NCBI RefSeq assembly: GCF_027364955.1
Contig: NZ_DAHXOI010000007.1
Span: 1-64,000 of the forward strand
Source of the DNA: Ferrimicrobium sp.
GTDB taxonomy: Bacteria; Actinomycetota; Acidimicrobiia; Acidimicrobiales; Acidimicrobiaceae
Reading direction: 5' to 3'
DNA length: 64,000 nucleotides
Part shown: piece by piece, positions 35,885-45,687 of the stretch
Position numbering within the stretch: the first letter of the stretch is position 1
Layout: the number at the start of each line of letters is the position of its first letter
The notes under the pieces: model-generated
The model's database searches: none
Told to the model about the DNA's origin: nothing
What the model saw: the letters and a program-made list of their open reading frames with translations, nothing else
Translations under genes and position numbers: made by a program

Positions 35885-37071
35885 GGCACTGCAAGCACCA
35901 GCAGCGTTGATACCACAATGTAGCTAGCACCGATTTCGAGGACACCTCCCTGCCCGACCAGATGTGAGAAGGGGACTGCAATCGCATAGCCCAGTGGGAG
36001 TAGCGCGGAACTAGCCAGCCAGTCAAAGCTGGTGACTTTCGACATGACCTCGGGTGGAACGTGGTTCTGCATGAGCGTACCCCACAGTGAGGAGAAGTAC
36101 TCAAGACCCATCCCGGACAGTGCCCCGGCGACGAGAACGTAGCCGATCGACAGATGAAAGGCAAGGGCGAGGAGAATTGAGACCGTTGAGAACAGTGCCA
36201 GCAAACCAAGCCGCAGGGGCCGGCGACTTCTGCTCCGAAAGGCCCATAGGCCCCCAGCGACACCACCGACAGCGACGCTTCCCCAGATCAAGCCCCAGCC
36301 ACCGGGACCGTGATAGTAGCGGATGGCCAGTACCGGTCCCAAGACCACCAACGGCGCATAGGCAACGACGTGCCATAGCGCGAACTGGAGATCGACCGTC
36401 CAAATCCAAGTCCGGTGCCAGAACGCACCCCAGCCTTCGACGATATCTTGGCGAAACGTCGAAACGCTTCGTTCCTGATGCGTCAGATCGGGAGGAAGAC
36501 CTGCAAAGATGACGACCGTGCCGAGTGGCAAAAGACCTGAGAGCAAGAGTGCCCAACCGGGAAAGACCAGTGCTGCAAGAAAGCCGGCGATCGCGGGTCC
36601 TAGAATGTTGCCGGTGTTCCAATAGATGCTTCGAAGTGCATTGGCCTGTTGTCGATACTCCATTGGGATGACAGCCTGGAACCATCCCTCAAAGGCCGGA
36701 AAGAACAGTGAGTATGCAAACCCTACGATGAGCTGGGCTACCAGGTAAATCCAAAGTTCTTGCAATGCCAAGAGGCCAGCAAGCGCCATTACGACCCGCA
36801 TCAGCCCAATGATCATGTCCGAGCCCATTACTAAGGGCTTACGCGCAACGCGATCGCCGATCACCCCAGCAAAGAAGAGCACCGCGACTGTGGCTATCGC
36901 CTGAGCCCCTAGTACATATCCGTAATCACTGGCCGAGTGAAAACGGTCCAGAATCGTGAAGCTCAACGCCACTGGCAACATGCCGGAACCGAATGAGGCC
37001 AGCGAGCGGGCAATGACAAGTCTTCGCACCACGCGATTGCCCCAGACTTCGCGCGCCGACGCCACCTTCAC
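35839..37071 (-). CDS. MFS transporter
   Basis: 410 aa with ~12 hydrophobic segments, MFS_3-like. GVIGDRVARKPLVMGSDMIIG is the TM2-TM3 loop motif. FFPAFEGWFQAVIPMEYRQQANALRSIYWNTGNILGPAIAG resembles exporters of macrolide or drug type (MefA class), although the substrate is not known. It starts at GTG 37071. The 3' end lies exactly where the YciI gene is broken. No partner gene is adjacent. Confidence 0.88.
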   Translation of the reverse strand: MKVASAREVWGNRVVRRLVIARSLASFGSGMLPVALSFTILDRFHSASDYGYVLGAQAIATVAVLFFAGVIGDRVARKPLVMGSDMIIGLMRVVMALAGLLALQELWIYLVAQLIVGFAYSLFFPAFEGWFQAVIPMEYRQQANALRSIYWNTGNILGPAIAGFLAALVFPGWALLLSGLLPLGTVVIFAGLPPDLTHQERSVSTFRQDIVEGWGAFWHRTWIWTVDLQFALWHVVAYAPLVVLGPVLAIRYYHGPGGWGLIWGSVAVGGVAGGLWAFRSRSRRPLRLGLLALFSTVSILLALAFHLSIGYVLVAGALSGMGLEYFSSLWGTLMQNHVPPEVMSKVTSFDWLASSALLPLGYAIAVPFSHLVGQGGVLEIGASYIVVSTLLVLAVPQVWSLPRAPEPLDS

Positions 37072-37962
37072 CCCTCATGAATTGTTCAGGAATCCTCAAT
37101 CTCCAGGCTAGCCCTCAAGCCTGACGGTCACGTGCAGCCGAAGCTGTGAAAGGGTGTAGACCAGGGACGAAATGACGAATGAGTGGTATCCATCGCGGTA
37201 CCTCGCGCCCCTCACCAGAATTGTTTGACATAAGGGAAGTTGACTCCTTTCCGTCCGGTTGGCCTTGTCGGTATCTACTCTGGGACGCTAGTGATGCATG
37301 CGCAACTTGGTCAACGGGGGAGTCGCGTGGAGTTCGGCAATACTACCGGACGCCCGATTCGTTAGCATATCGCGCTCACCATGAGAGGTGCGAAGCGGTA
37401 GGCAGCCCTTATCCATGCGCCAACGCTCTCCTTGCCCAGCTGCGTTGCGCTTACCAATGCCATACCGGTTTGGTGTCCGCCACTATGCAATTGTTTGTCC
37501 GCCACTGCATGGTTGCGCGTGTTTGTCAAGAGCTACAACCCTATCGTTGCCGAGGCTGATGGTGTGGATCAACTCTGTCGTCTATCAACCATTCACACTC
37601 TTAAGCGAGCATGTTGTGAAACTGCCTCTTATAATTCCGATAGATGGTCGGATTGCCTTGCTCTAAGGCGGTGCCACTCATGTTCGGCTTGGCGCTGTGC
37701 CGCTGGACGCATGCAGTGACCCGGTTGGCAGCCAGCCTTCATTGAGTAACGCCAGAAGCTTCCTGTTTCATGGTCGCAGCCATTGGCGTGGCGCGTCGCT
37801 CGTGAAAAACACTTCGGGACTTATCGTTTTCGTGAGACTCTCTCTCGAATGGTTCTTGTCGTTTGTGGTCACAGGACGTCGCAGGGGGCGAACTGACGAC
37901 AGGGTTCAGTCATGACACACGTTCCAAACTCGCCAGATTCTTGTCCCTTGTCCCTGCCAGAG
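37072..37962. other. 891-bp gene-free interval
   Basis: No frame here has recognisable protein features on either strand. The near-repeat TGTCCGCCACTATGCAATTG / TGTCCGCCACTGCATGGTTG (about 37470-37515) is the only structure I noticed. It may be a decayed region. Confidence 0.45.
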
Positions 37963-39438
37963 CTACTCCGGCGGTGCTTGAGGAGGTGGTGAAGATGGTG
38001 GTGGGTCAGGGGGTTGTGGAGACAGCCTCGCTGAGTAGATGGAGCGTAAGTCGAAGCGCCGCGAGATGAGGGTTGCTCCAACGGCGGCAATGAGGATCGG
38101 TGCAGTGATAGCGATCGTACGCGTGAGCTCGATAGTCATCGCGATACCAGTGAGGGGTGCTTCTATGGCGCCAGCCAATAGTGCCGCTGCTCCGATCACG
38201 GCGAAGGCCGCGACCGATGGTCCTGGCCACATGAGCAACCAAAGGTGGCCAATAAGTGCGCCGAAAATTGCGCCGAAGCTCATGGTCGGGGTAAAGAGGC
38301 CACCGGACGCTCCGCTGCGCAGACAGGCAGCGGTGGCTACCGGCTTGAGTGCCGCAAGTGCGAGAAGAACCAACAGACCAGCACTGGCCGAGCCGGTGAA
38401 GGCATATTGCGCGAGATCGACACCGTTACCCAGCAGAAGTGGGTACGAGATCGCGACGAAACCTAATGCGGTGAAGACGAGAACTGGTTGGATGAAGAGA
38501 AGTCGCCCCTTGGGCCGGTGATCACTCGCCCAAGTGATGATCTTGACATAACCAGCAGACGCAAGACCCATGACGGGCCCAATGACGATAGCGAAGACGA
38601 TCAGTGAGGTGGTGGGGTTCGCCAGTTTGGGCACAAAGTACACAGTGTGAGCGGGGAGAGTAATCCACGATACAACTACCGCAATTCCCGATGTCAATAA
38701 GGCGGGAAGCACAAGCGGCAGCGACATCGTGCCGAGGTAGATCTCAAGAGCAAAGAGTGCTCCGGCGAGAGGGACATTGTAGACCGCGCCGAGCCCGGCA
38801 CCTGCTCCACAGGCAATCAGGAGCGATCGTTGTTCTGGGGGGAGTGAGAACCTTCGTGCCAGAAAGCTACCGGTGGCAGCGCCCGTGCGTTGGGGTGCCG
38901 CTTCGCGCCCTATGGACCCTCCCATCGCAACGGTGATCTCCGAGAGCACCCCCGTAGCGAGCGTTCGAATGAGCGACAGGTTTCCTGTTCGTGACCATAC
39001 GACCTCGGTTGGTTCGCCTCCGGTGCTGCCGGTAAAGCGGCGTAGTGCCCACAGCCCGAGACCGGTGACCATACCACCGATGGCGAGTACAACGACGAGT
39101 CGTAAGGCGCTGTGGGCTGCGACGGCGTTTGAGAACTCGCCCGAGTGGTAATCAAAAGCGATGTGTTGCACGGTTCGGAGGACTCCCATCATCACCATCG
39201 CTCCGATACCTGCCCCGACGCCGGTGAGCAGTACCAACACCCAGAAGCGCGGTGGAAGGTCCGCAAGGCGGGGTGGGACATTCGCCTGTTCGGCGCCTCG
39301 TGAATCCGAGTTGTGACTTGTCTGGTTCAGTCGACCAAAGAAGCGGTGAATCAGTCGTTGGAGACGACGGAGTAGCGGATCATTCAACGTGCAAACGACC
39401 TTTGATCCGTAGCGCGCCATAGGCGGATATGTTGACAT
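37963..39438 (-). CDS. ClC-family chloride channel or Cl-/H+ antiporter
   Basis: 491 aa with the ClC fold. GSTGGEP (137-143) stands where many ClCs have the GSGIP filter. GGSIGREAAPQ contains the gating Glu179 in GREA, with AA-P in place of the usual G-P. GAGAGLGAVYNVPLAGALFALEIY and SGGLFTPTMSFGA are the next conserved blocks. The C-terminus is a Pro-rich tail and there are no CBS domains. Prokaryotic ClCs help in acid resistance and anion balance. Because the filter deviates, ion selectivity could differ. The start could be ATG 39438 or ATG 39417. Confidence 0.9.
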   Translation of the reverse strand: MSTYPPMARYGSKVVCTLNDPLLRRLQRLIHRFFGRLNQTSHNSDSRGAEQANVPPRLADLPPRFWVLVLLTGVGAGIGAMVMMGVLRTVQHIAFDYHSGEFSNAVAAHSALRLVVVLAIGGMVTGLGLWALRRFTGSTGGEPTEVVWSRTGNLSLIRTLATGVLSEITVAMGGSIGREAAPQRTGAATGSFLARRFSLPPEQRSLLIACGAGAGLGAVYNVPLAGALFALEIYLGTMSLPLVLPALLTSGIAVVVSWITLPAHTVYFVPKLANPTTSLIVFAIVIGPVMGLASAGYVKIITWASDHRPKGRLLFIQPVLVFTALGFVAISYPLLLGNGVDLAQYAFTGSASAGLLVLLALAALKPVATAACLRSGASGGLFTPTMSFGAIFGALIGHLWLLMWPGPSVAAFAVIGAAALLAGAIEAPLTGIAMTIELTRTIAITAPILIAAVGATLISRRFDLRSIYSARLSPQPPDPPPSSPPPQAPPE

Positions 39439-40095
39439 CTCATCAGAGGCGGCGAGATGCTGTAGCTCTCTCCGAGGGCGGTCAACGCCCTCCTACTGGA
39501 CCGATGCAACCCGGTGAACTTCTTTACGCGGACTTGATGAGTCATGGTTGAGATAGCTCCGTTCCACGTTGATGATTGGTGAGTCTATCTGGTACACGTG
39601 GGAACGATAGGGGTCCGATAGTGTCATCCAAGCGTTCGCATCACTCTAACTATGGGTATCCATGAAGATAGAGTTTCCTGACGTTGATGGGTAAGGTGCG
39701 CAAGGATAGAGCCGGGGGCTCTTCCTACCTGGGGAATGCGCAATAGTTCGCTGATGGGCCTCTTTGGTGGCGACTAGCTTTCGATGTCAAGGTGATCGTT
39801 CTTGGGAAACGCTGATGGAGCAGAACGCGTGATGAGTGATTACTGAAGATGTCGTTGCGCTCTCTTTGGTCACTCGGACATCAGGGTGTGACACGGGTGC
39901 CGAGCATGTCGATGCGGAGGAGCTGCGCCGATTGGAGATGAAGGGTGGGGCGCAGGCTCACTACCCCGTGGCCCTTGCTAGACAAGAGCGCTGTCGATAA
40001 CGTCCGCCATGGTCTCACGACTGACATATTGAACGCCAACGAGCGGAGTTTATCGTGGTGGTGAGAATACTGGTGATCCAAAGACGCCTGTCGCA
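39439..40095. other. 657-bp gene-free interval with a hairpin at 39474-39492
   Basis: GAGGGCG-GTCAA-CGCCCTC forms a 7-bp stem 36 bases upstream of the ClC start. It lacks a T-tract. The remainder, up to the end of the ABC-2 gene, has no supported gene. Confidence 0.45.
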
Positions 40096-41766
40096 CTAGA
40101 TCGGCACAACGAGCGGATCAGCGGTACGAAGCTGGTGAAGATAGGCCTCAGCACCTGCAAGAAAGATCCAGTTCAACGCTCCTGCCGCGAGTATAAAGGT
40201 CAGGATCAGGATAAAGATGAGACCAAATGATTGCAGCTGGGTGGCCATTCCGCCGATGATGAAGGTAGCAAAGCTGGCGGCAAATGTTGCAGTCGATCCT
40301 CCAGTGGAGAGCCGTTGTCCCCATGTCTGGGGTGCACTCCTTGGAAAGTATGCCAATGCCATCAGTACAACGGTGGCGTCTGCTAGCCCAAGGAAGGCGG
40401 CAATAGCCCCCGACAGCAACGCGCGTGTGGGGTCACCGTGGAGGGTGGCTAAGAATACGGCCACGAAGAGTAGCATGCCGATCGCTACCCACCACAAGGT
40501 GAAAAGATAGGTGAAAGTCGTACGCGTTATCGGTGTCACCAGAAGCGGTCGGAAACGGTCAAATCCCCACAGTGCAACAATGCGTGCGACACCCATTGCC
40601 ATCTGTGCACCAAAGAAGAGAAGTAAGCCCAGGTTTAAGCCACCCCTGCCAAGTCCCAAGAGGATCAACAGCGGCACGACCGTGGAGAAGATGAGCGTAC
40701 CGACCAGGTTCTCGCGGATCAGGAGGCGCAGCAGGATGCGGCTAAGCGTGATCGCCTCTGACCAGGGACCTGGACTTGGCTGGCGGCGGATCATGGAAAG
40801 GCCTGCTGTCCCTTGCCAATCGGAATCCTCGTTCTCCGCTAGTTCCTTGGCTGCTGGTTCTGAGAGTGACGGTGCCGGCAGGTGAGGTGTTAAGATAACA
40901 GCGTTCTGTCGCTTCATAGCACCCTCTTTGCGGGGTTGCGCGACGATCCGCCAACCCCCATAGCCGACCAGACCTGCAACGAGGAGTTCGACGAAGATAC
41001 CAATCGCGAATGGAACTGGTGCTCGTTGTGCCATTCCGGTGAAGATGCCTCCAGGCAATGCCAGTGCTGCCAGGCGGATCGTCGCTCCAGACGTCATGTG
41101 GATGATCGTCCGGCTCAACTGTTGGTGGTCTAAGGTGATTGAGGCAATGACCAGGATAAGAAAAGGGTTCCCCAAGATTGCGATGATCCACTTGTGCACG
41201 GAGGTGGGAAGGAATCGCACCATGCCCCCTCCCGCGATCAGTGTCAATCCAATCGCGATGGCCATTGATTCAATCGCTGCGATGATGCAGAGCAGATATT
41301 CGATGAAGTTGCCATGAATCAAAGAGACGATGAGCAGTTCCATCAGGAACGTTACGACCGCAGCGCTTGCGAACGTAGCGATGTTGCCGGCAACGAAGGA
41401 GGTGAGGATATCCGCGCTCTGTCGGACGGGTAGCAGTCTTGCCACTCGTTGGCTACTCTTGCTTGCGAGCACGATCGAGAGGGTCCCAATGCCACCCAAG
41501 ACTAGAAAGATCGCCAGAAGATTAGCGGCCACAACCAGGAAGGGGATCGTCGCTGTGGCGTTGCCTGGGAAGAACCGATGTTCGGTGCCAGCTATGGCCG
41601 CAAAGATCACGAGGGTAAAGATCAACATGATCCCGGTGCTCAACGTCAACCTTGGCCACACACGCGCGTTTGGTAGGCCCTTATTGGTGACGCGATACCG
41701 AGCCTTGATGCTCGCAACAAGGAGGAGCCAGGTAACGGTCCTTGCTCTAGCTGGTTGAGGTCGCAT
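40096..41766 (-). CDS. ABC-2-like membrane subunit (large, ~12 TM)
   Basis: 556 aa with many hydrophobic segments in two halves separated by a charged loop at about residues 285-340. Start at 41766 overlaps the ATPase gene by 20 bases, which makes it the partner membrane protein. The size resembles two fused ABC-2 permease halves. Such systems export drugs, peptides or other hydrophobic compounds. No family signature reveals the substrate. Confidence 0.82.
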   Translation of the reverse strand: MRPQPARARTVTWLLLVASIKARYRVTNKGLPNARVWPRLTLSTGIMLIFTLVIFAAIAGTEHRFFPGNATATIPFLVVAANLLAIFLVLGGIGTLSIVLASKSSQRVARLLPVRQSADILTSFVAGNIATFASAAVVTFLMELLIVSLIHGNFIEYLLCIIAAIESMAIAIGLTLIAGGGMVRFLPTSVHKWIIAILGNPFLILVIASITLDHQQLSRTIIHMTSGATIRLAALALPGGIFTGMAQRAPVPFAIGIFVELLVAGLVGYGGWRIVAQPRKEGAMKRQNAVILTPHLPAPSLSEPAAKELAENEDSDWQGTAGLSMIRRQPSPGPWSEAITLSRILLRLLIRENLVGTLIFSTVVPLLILLGLGRGGLNLGLLLFFGAQMAMGVARIVALWGFDRFRPLLVTPITRTTFTYLFTLWWVAIGMLLFVAVFLATLHGDPTRALLSGAIAAFLGLADATVVLMALAYFPRSAPQTWGQRLSTGGSTATFAASFATFIIGGMATQLQSFGLIFILILTFILAAGALNWIFLAGAEAYLHQLRTADPLVVPI

Positions 41767-42529
41767 CGGGGTGGTCCTGGTGGTCAGTGAGGGCGAAAAA
41801 GACCTCCTCGAGGTCGGCTCCCTCCTGGAGCACTGCCTTCGATCGGAGTTCGGAAAGTGCGCCGGACGCTAGCACTCGTCCATTGGACAGAATGGTAGCT
41901 CGATGTACCACCGATTCCACCAGTTCAAGCAGGTGGCTCGAGAAGATGATGGTCTTGCCCTGGCTGGCCAATTCGGTGATGAGCTCACGGACGCGACGGA
42001 TCCAACGCGGATCGAGCCCGACGGTGGGTTCATCGAGGAGGAGCACCAAAGGGTCGGGCACCAGGGCGAGGGCGAGGGCGAAACGTTTTTTCATACCGCG
42101 TGAGAATCCGGCCACTCGCTCATCAGCGTGTTCATTTAACCCCACGAGCTTGAGGAGCTCAACGGTTCGCCTAGGTAGTTCCTGCTGATAACCAAAGGCG
42201 TGAGCAAAAAGATCAAGGTGTTCACGGGCGGTCAACTGCGAGAGGAAGATTGGTTCGTCAGCCACGTAGCCGATGAGACTTCTGATGGACGTGGGGTCCG
42301 GCCAGACCGATTTCCCATCGATCAGTACCTGCCCACTCACCGGGGGAACGAGTCCTGCAAGGATGTTGAGAGTGGTCGTCTTGCCTGCACCGTTGGATCC
42401 GAGCAGACCGTGCACCTCACCCGTTGGAATTGAGAGCGAGAGGTCAAAAAGCACCTGTCGTTCCCGAAACGCCTGCACCAAGTCGGTCGCAACAAGAACC
42501 GGACTGGCCGCTGGCAGAGGAGCACTCAT
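41747..42529 (-). CDS. ABC transporter ATPase (ABC-2/CcmA class)
   Basis: 260 aa: Walker A GSNGAGKTT, Q-loop region GYVADEPIFLSQLTAREHL, signature FSRGMKKR, Walker B LVLLLDEPTVGLD and H-loop FSSHLLE. The FSRGMKKR signature with the C-terminal LEEVFFALT mark is common in ABC-2 exporter ATPases. It overlaps its membrane partner by 20 bases. The start at 42529 is uncertain because there is no strong ribosome-binding site. Confidence 0.92.
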   Translation of the reverse strand: MSAPLPAASPVLVATDLVQAFRERQVLFDLSLSIPTGEVHGLLGSNGAGKTTTLNILAGLVPPVSGQVLIDGKSVWPDPTSIRSLIGYVADEPIFLSQLTAREHLDLFAHAFGYQQELPRRTVELLKLVGLNEHADERVAGFSRGMKKRFALALALVPDPLVLLLDEPTVGLDPRWIRRVRELITELASQGKTIIFSSHLLELVESVVHRATILSNGRVLASGALSELRSKAVLQEGADLEEVFFALTDHQDHPDATSTS

Positions 42530-42910
42530 AGGATGTCACTGTAGTAGTTATGGATCATTGTTCGGCACCATTTCCCGGATCAATGCCTGATGGATTTGAG
42601 CCACAACCGTGCTCACCTGGCGAGTTGGGAGGCGGTGCGTCGGGTCTGCCAAAGGGAGGGCTTCTGGTGGCAATCCTCAGTCAGTCACGGTTTGTCCTGT
42701 TGGTGAGTTCTGACATTTGGGTTCAATGCCATGAGGCGGGCGATCTTGGCTACGCGGTGAACAGCGGCGATTCGGCCAGGCGTGGCCAGCTTTGAGGCAG
42801 TGTGTCTCATTGAGGGTCTGTCGCGCCGCACCAGCACCGTGGGCCGCGAAGGCAGTGAGGCTAGCCATGTCTGGGACCCGGTGGTTCTTCGCTGGTGAGT
42901 GTTCGTTGGA
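42530..42910. other. 381-bp gene-free interval
   Basis: Upstream region of the ABC exporter pair. I see no supported gene or clear promoter pair. Confidence 0.4.
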
Positions 42911-43225
42911 CTAGCGCGAGGCAGGTGGATAGGCGGCGGCATCCACCGCTTGGGTACGCCTCTTGTTGGCGGGAAGAATCAGCCACTGCACGCTGGGGTG
43001 GACGGATTGGGGCCATAGATTCACGCTCACGAAGAGGATAACGACAAAGGGAACGAACCCGCCCATCAGGAGACCGAGAAGACCGTGATTGAAGTGCTGT
43101 ACCCAGGCCAGTTTGGTGGTGTGGGCGACGAAACCAATGGATACTCGAATGAGTCCCAGAAGTATACCACTGATGAGGATCTGGAGCCAAGGATCGAAGT
43201 GCCGACGCAGCAACCTCATTGACAT
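42911..43225 (-). CDS. Small membrane protein of unknown function
   Basis: 104 aa with three likely hydrophobic stretches: LQILISGILLGLIRVSIGFVA, a Gly/Leu-rich segment HGLLGLLMGGFVPFVVILFV, then a soluble basic tail (ANKRRTQAVDAAA). Start at 43225 or at ATG 43219. Not recognised. It is monocistronic, divergent to the ArsR-type regulator. Confidence 0.55.
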   Translation of the reverse strand: MSMRLLRRHFDPWLQILISGILLGLIRVSIGFVAHTTKLAWVQHFNHGLLGLLMGGFVPFVVILFVSVNLWPQSVHPSVQWLILPANKRRTQAVDAAAYPPASR

Positions 43226-43496
43226 AGGTTAGCAGACAGGCGATTGATTTGTCAAACGTTCGGAACAGATCGTCAGACAACGCATGAGCTGCTGAGCTCG
43301 ACGTGCTGCATGGGTGCTTTGATGATTGGGGGTACTCATCGTCTGGTGTCGTTTCTCTTTACGCCCCTGTCCGTACCAGCTTGTGGCTAGAACCATGTCA
43401 TGGGCTGGCAGTACATCAACACATCGCAAACAAGGAAGCCTTCGTGTGTGATGAGGGATTTGCGGCAAAGTTTTTTAGTGAAATGCTATACGAGCT

Positions 43497-43524
43497 ATCT
43501 CTCGAGAGAGTATTATCGAGAGAT
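43497..43524 (+). promoter_or_regulatory. Inverted repeat operator covering the start codon of the ArsR-type regulator
   Basis: ATCTCTCGA (43497-43505) and TCGAGAGAT (43516-43524) form a perfect 9-bp inverted repeat. Inside it TCTCTCGAGAGA (43498-43509) is itself a palindrome. The right arm includes the first two bases of the ATG at 43523. A -10-like TATACG lies at ~43488. This is the expected position for autoregulation by the encoded HTH protein. Confidence 0.6.
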
Positions 43525-44158
43525 GGCTCTTGAGAAAACCGCTGTAGATCCCGAAACGAAGAGATTGACCGATGCGCAGGCGATGCGGGCACTGACGCAT
43601 CCGGTCAGGATTGCTCTCCTTGAAGTGCTCGCTGTCCACCAGAGTTTGACGGCAACGCAGGCGGGCGAGTTGATCCGAGAGACCCCTACTACCTGCTCTT
43701 TTCATTTCAGGCAGCTGGCTAAATATGGGTTTGTCGAGGAGGCCACGCCAGGCAAGGGGAAGGGGCGCCAGCGACCATGGAAGCTGGTGCATATGGGTTT
43801 TACGATCCAGGGAGAGGATCTTGATCCCGAGGCTCGCATCGCAGCAGATGTGTTGACTCAAATGTTCTTCCGCAGGGCGCTAGGGCGATTTGAACGCTGG
43901 CAACGTATCCATGGATCCTACCCAGGGGAATGGGACCGAGCGAGTACGGCTGACCAAACTGGCTTGTTCGTGACGGCGACGGAGCTGGCCGAGGTCAATG
44001 CCAAGGTGAGGGAGGTGCTTGCAGCCTACCGGGACCGTCTGGTCGATCCAAGCTTGAGGCCGACCGATGCTCGGCTGATTGAGGTTCTTTACTTGGCCTA
44101 CCCAATGGATCTTGACAGCGCCGTTGTTGCCCAGAACATCGATTCTGAGGAGAAGTGA
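43523..44158 (+). CDS. ArsR-type winged-helix transcriptional regulator
   Basis: 211 aa. The DNA-binding domain is LTDAQAMRALTHPVRIALLEVLAVHQSLTATQAGELI, then TPTTCSFHFRQLAKYGFVEEA, a helix-turn-helix of ArsR/HTH_20 type. A longer C-terminal helical part follows (residues ~95-205), not typical of short ArsR metal sensors and without an obvious metal-binding cluster. ATG 43523 is chosen because it lies under the inverted repeat; an upstream extension to 43400 looks unnatural. The stop (TGATG) overlaps the start of the MFS gene, so it most likely represses that pump and responds to its substrate. Confidence 0.85.
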   Translation: MALEKTAVDPETKRLTDAQAMRALTHPVRIALLEVLAVHQSLTATQAGELIRETPTTCSFHFRQLAKYGFVEEATPGKGKGRQRPWKLVHMGFTIQGEDLDPEARIAADVLTQMFFRRALGRFERWQRIHGSYPGEWDRASTADQTGLFVTATELAEVNAKVREVLAAYRDRLVDPSLRPTDARLIEVLYLAYPMDLDSAVVAQNIDSEEK

Positions 44159-45360
44159 TGCGGTCGCGCAACGCTCTTGCCTACCTGATCGGTACGCTCT
44201 TGTCAGGTTTTGGCGATAAAGTGCTCTTCATCGCAGCCGGGATCTGGGTCCGCGAGCTCACGGGATCCAATGCCGCTGCAGGTCTGACATTCTTCTTCTA
44301 CATTGCACCCACTATGGTCATTGGACCTCTGGCCGGGTTGATCGTCGATCGTCTTCCTCGGCGCAGGGTCTTGATAGCCGCGAACACCTTGAGTGCACTG
44401 TCACTTCTCGGTCTCATCGGCGTGCATAGCGCATCGGGTCTTTGGCGCATCTATCTCGTGATGGTTATCTATGGTGCCTTGGCGACCGTTGGTAGTGCGG
44501 CTGACGTCGGGTTGCGTACCTCGGTCTTTGATCCAGAGCAGTTTGGATCCGTCAATGGTCTCTTGTCGACGGTGTCAGAGGGTCTTCGCCTTGTGGTCCC
44601 GCTCATCGGGGCCGGGTTGTTTGTGCTCGCAGGAGCGATGGCGGTGGTCGGCGTCGACATCGCGACCTACGCACTCGCAATCAGCCTGCTTTTCCTCATC
44701 CGCGTGCAAGAACATCATGAAGCAGCGTCGCCTCAACACTGGCGAGCCCAGGCTTTGGCTGGCGTTCGCCACATCTTTGCTTCGCCGTTTCAGCGTCGGT
44801 TGACCTGGGCGTTAACGGTGTTGCTTGGTACGGTCGGCTTTTTTGAGACGGCCATGTTCGCGGTTGCAACGGATGGTCTTCGGCGATCTGCCGCCTTCGT
44901 GGGGGTGTTCGTCGCCGTTCAAGGGGTTGGGGCAATTCTCGGAGGTGTCGCGTCAGCGTCGCTGATGCGTAGGTTCGGTGAGCTAAAGACCGCAGCACTT
45001 GGCATGGTTGCCATCGCGTTTGGGTCCGCCATTGTGCTGGTCGGTACGCAACCGCACTCGCTCGTCGCCGTGCTCATCGTCTGTGGTGGTATCGTCTTGC
45101 TCGGAGTTGGCATCACGCTGCTCTTGGTTGCTGTGAATACGGCTATCCAACGCAGTACTCCTCGTCGGCTGATGGGACGCGTTGATGCTGCCTTCAATGT
45201 CATCTTCAACGGGGTTCAGAGCATCTCGATAGCGCTCGGCGCTGGCTTGGTGGCGCTGGTGGGGTTCGATATTCCCATCCTCCTCATCGCGTTGAGTGCA
45301 CTGATCGGGACCGCCATGCTGGGGTATCGGACTCCAGCCATGGAGTCGGTGGAGGAGTGA
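44158..45360 (+). CDS. MFS transporter coupled to the ArsR-type regulator
   Basis: 400 aa, 12 hydrophobic segments. GPLAGLIVDRLPRRRVLIAANTLSAL is the TM2-TM3 motif. FGSVNGLLSTVSEGLRLVVPLIGAGLF is a family-typical central portion. ATG 44158 shares one base with the previous stop (TGATG) and has GAGGAG 5 bases upstream, a better start than GTG 44155. The pair regulator-pump suggests inducible export of a toxic compound; the substrate is unknown. Confidence 0.9.
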   Translation: MRSRNALAYLIGTLLSGFGDKVLFIAAGIWVRELTGSNAAAGLTFFFYIAPTMVIGPLAGLIVDRLPRRRVLIAANTLSALSLLGLIGVHSASGLWRIYLVMVIYGALATVGSAADVGLRTSVFDPEQFGSVNGLLSTVSEGLRLVVPLIGAGLFVLAGAMAVVGVDIATYALAISLLFLIRVQEHHEAASPQHWRAQALAGVRHIFASPFQRRLTWALTVLLGTVGFFETAMFAVATDGLRRSAAFVGVFVAVQGVGAILGGVASASLMRRFGELKTAALGMVAIAFGSAIVLVGTQPHSLVAVLIVCGGIVLLGVGITLLLVAVNTAIQRSTPRRLMGRVDAAFNVIFNGVQSISIALGAGLVALVGFDIPILLIALSALIGTAMLGYRTPAMESVEE

Positions 45361-45687
45361 TGAGCGAAGTCGCGTAGCGTCAGTGATACCTCGACCAATG
45401 AGTGAGATCGCCTGCCTGGCGTATGGTCGGCACCCGTCTGTGGGGGTCGTGTCGTGAGCGATGGTGGACACCTGGCACCAACGGCAGGGTCCTGCGTAAC
45501 TGGGCGCTCACGCAAAAGGATTCCAACCCTTGGCCCAAGATGGCGATCAACGGGCTGCCTGTCATCGTGGTGATAGTGGAAGGCCCAATCAGCGATGCTC
45601 TCACGTACCAGAGGAGCTTCACGGTGCGGCGCCTAGCCCAACGGACTTACCGGTTTGGCCCCGTCAGATTGGGTGCTTGCGACCGAG
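45361..45687. other. 327-bp interval between convergent genes
   Basis: I see no gene and no strong terminator in this stretch. Confidence 0.4.

Noticed and set aside
39474-39492. Hairpin as an intrinsic terminator
   Set aside because: It lacks a T-tract on both strands and lies upstream of, not after, a gene.
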